A stretch of DNA of 64,000 bases. Origin: Microbacterium pygmaeum. GTDB taxonomy: Bacteria; Actinomycetota; Actinomycetes; Actinomycetales; Microbacteriaceae. The notes below the pieces were generated by a model. That model was given only the letters and a program-made list of their open reading frames with translations, had not been told where the DNA came from and searched no databases. The stretch is from positions 124,001 to 188,000 of the forward strand of contig NZ_LT629692.1 in the NCBI RefSeq assembly GCF_900100885.1, written 5' to 3'. Positions 63,441-64,000 of the stretch are shown here, in pieces; position 1 is the first letter of the stretch; every line of letters begins with the position of its first letter. Position numbers and translations under genes: made by a program.

Positions 63441-64000
63441 ATGGATCGCGAAGGACTGGCGTTCCTGCGGCGCCGGCGCGAGTCGCTGCAGCCGGAGGAC
63501 GTCGGGCTCACACGCGGCCCGCGGCGGCGCACGGACGGCCTGCGCCGCGAAGAGGTCGCCGCGCTCTCCCACATGTCCACGGACTACTACGCACGGCTGG
63601 AGCGGGCGACCGGTCCGCAGCCCTCGGAGCAGATGATGGCCTCGATCGCCCAGGGCCTGCACCTGACGGTCGGCGAGCGCGACCACATCTTCCGCCTGGC
63701 CGGGCACAACCCGCCGGCACGCGGATCCTCCAGCGACCACGTCAGCCCGGGCTTGCTGCGCATCTTCGACCGACTCCAGGACACGCCCGCCGAGATCGTC
63801 AGCGAAGTCGGGGAGACACTGCGGCAGACGCCCACCGGGGTGGCACTCCTGGGAAGCGCGTCGAATCGCGAGGGTCCTGCACGCAGCATCGGGTACCGGT
63901 GGTTCAGCGACCCCGCCGCGCGTGCGCCGTACCCGCCCGAGGAGCAGGCTCTGCTCTCCCGCGTATACGCGGCCGGCCTGCGTGAGCTCGTGACGCTCCG
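63441..64000 (+). CDS. XRE/MmyB-like helix-turn-helix regulator, 3' end outside window
   Basis: Partial, at least 186 residues, open to the window end. ATG 63441 has GGGAGGG upstream and a TACGCT box at 63414-63419. Residues 5-75 are an HTH_31/XRE domain (FLRRRRESLQPEDVGL, RRTDGLRREEVAALSHMSTDYYARLERA). The following region (LFRLAGH-like IFRLAGHNPPARG, then GLLRIFDRL, and TPTGVALLG) matches the MmyB-type ligand-binding domain found in actinobacterial regulators. Target genes would lie beyond the window. Confidence 0.88.
   Translation, partial: MDREGLAFLRRRRESLQPEDVGLTRGPRRRTDGLRREEVAALSHMSTDYYARLERATGPQPSEQMMASIAQGLHLTVGERDHIFRLAGHNPPARGSSSDHVSPGLLRIFDRLQDTPAEIVSEVGETLRQTPTGVALLGSASNREGPARSIGYRWFSDPAARAPYPPEEQALLSRVYAAGLRELVTL

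Overview
The window reads as about 64 kb of chromosome from a high-GC actinobacterium, most likely Microbacteriaceae and probably Microbacterium or a close relative. This rests on base composition, frequent GTG starts, gene content, tight ATGA/GTGA gene overlaps, and about twenty start codons that sit only 6-8 nt downstream of a TAnnnT or CACAAT -10 box (leaderless mRNAs). No rRNA, tRNA, insertion sequence, prophage or CRISPR array was seen. No gene-free stretch exceeds about 210 nt.

Layout. 1-6 kb: the 3' part of the helicase gene lhr, overlapping nei2 (DNA repair), then a hexapeptide-repeat protein and a secreted nuclease whose signal peptide looks frameshifted. 6-8 kb: a DUF1304 membrane protein, a LysR-type ligand-binding domain without a DNA-binding domain, the rifamycin ADP-ribosyltransferase arr and a small acidic protein. 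8-13.3 kb, minus strand: a sigma factor, a 156-aa companion protein, a subtilisin-like S8 protease with a PFGKTN repeat linker, and a TPR-CHAT (caspase-fold) protein. This two-protease cassette behind its own sigma factor is the best candidate for a poorly described system. 13.4-18.8 kb: a glutamine amidotransferase, a cation:proton antiporter, a lipase, a coiled-coil protein and a small alarmone synthetase.

18.8-31.4 kb is a sugar-utilisation island: xylB, xylA, a divergent ROK regulator, a LacI regulator, a sugar ABC transporter without its ATPase, a GH3 glycosidase, and a minus-strand ThuA/Gfo-Idh pair. A GTTTTCGAAAAC palindrome lies between lacI and the ABC operon, and an 11/12 copy lies upstream of the ThuA operon, so LacI probably controls both. 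31.4-43 kb: an F420-reductase-like protein, two tail-to-tail paralogous small proteins, a TetR/SDR pair with a perfect operator, an MFS exporter, the transsulfuration pair (CBS-like enzyme and metB), coaBC, an M23 peptidase, a lipoprotein, a CDF-like transporter and a flavin reductase. 43-46 kb: a sulfhydrylase and a DszA-type monooxygenase behind a short leader ORF.

46-64 kb: a GIY-YIG-like protein, an acyl-CoA ligase, msrA/msrB, an NhaA-thioredoxin fusion followed by a cNMP-binding thioredoxin-reductase-like protein that lacks redox cysteines, two luciferase-like oxidoreductases, nnrD, a phosphatase, a siderophore-interacting protein, an alpha/beta hydrolase broken by one TAA codon, and helR (rifamycin resistance by RNA polymerase rescue) preceded by a palindrome resembling the rifamycin-associated element. 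The end holds an aldo/keto reductase, a YaeQ-like protein, a PhzF-like protein and a partial XRE regulator. Long near-perfect hairpins occupy several intergenic gaps.
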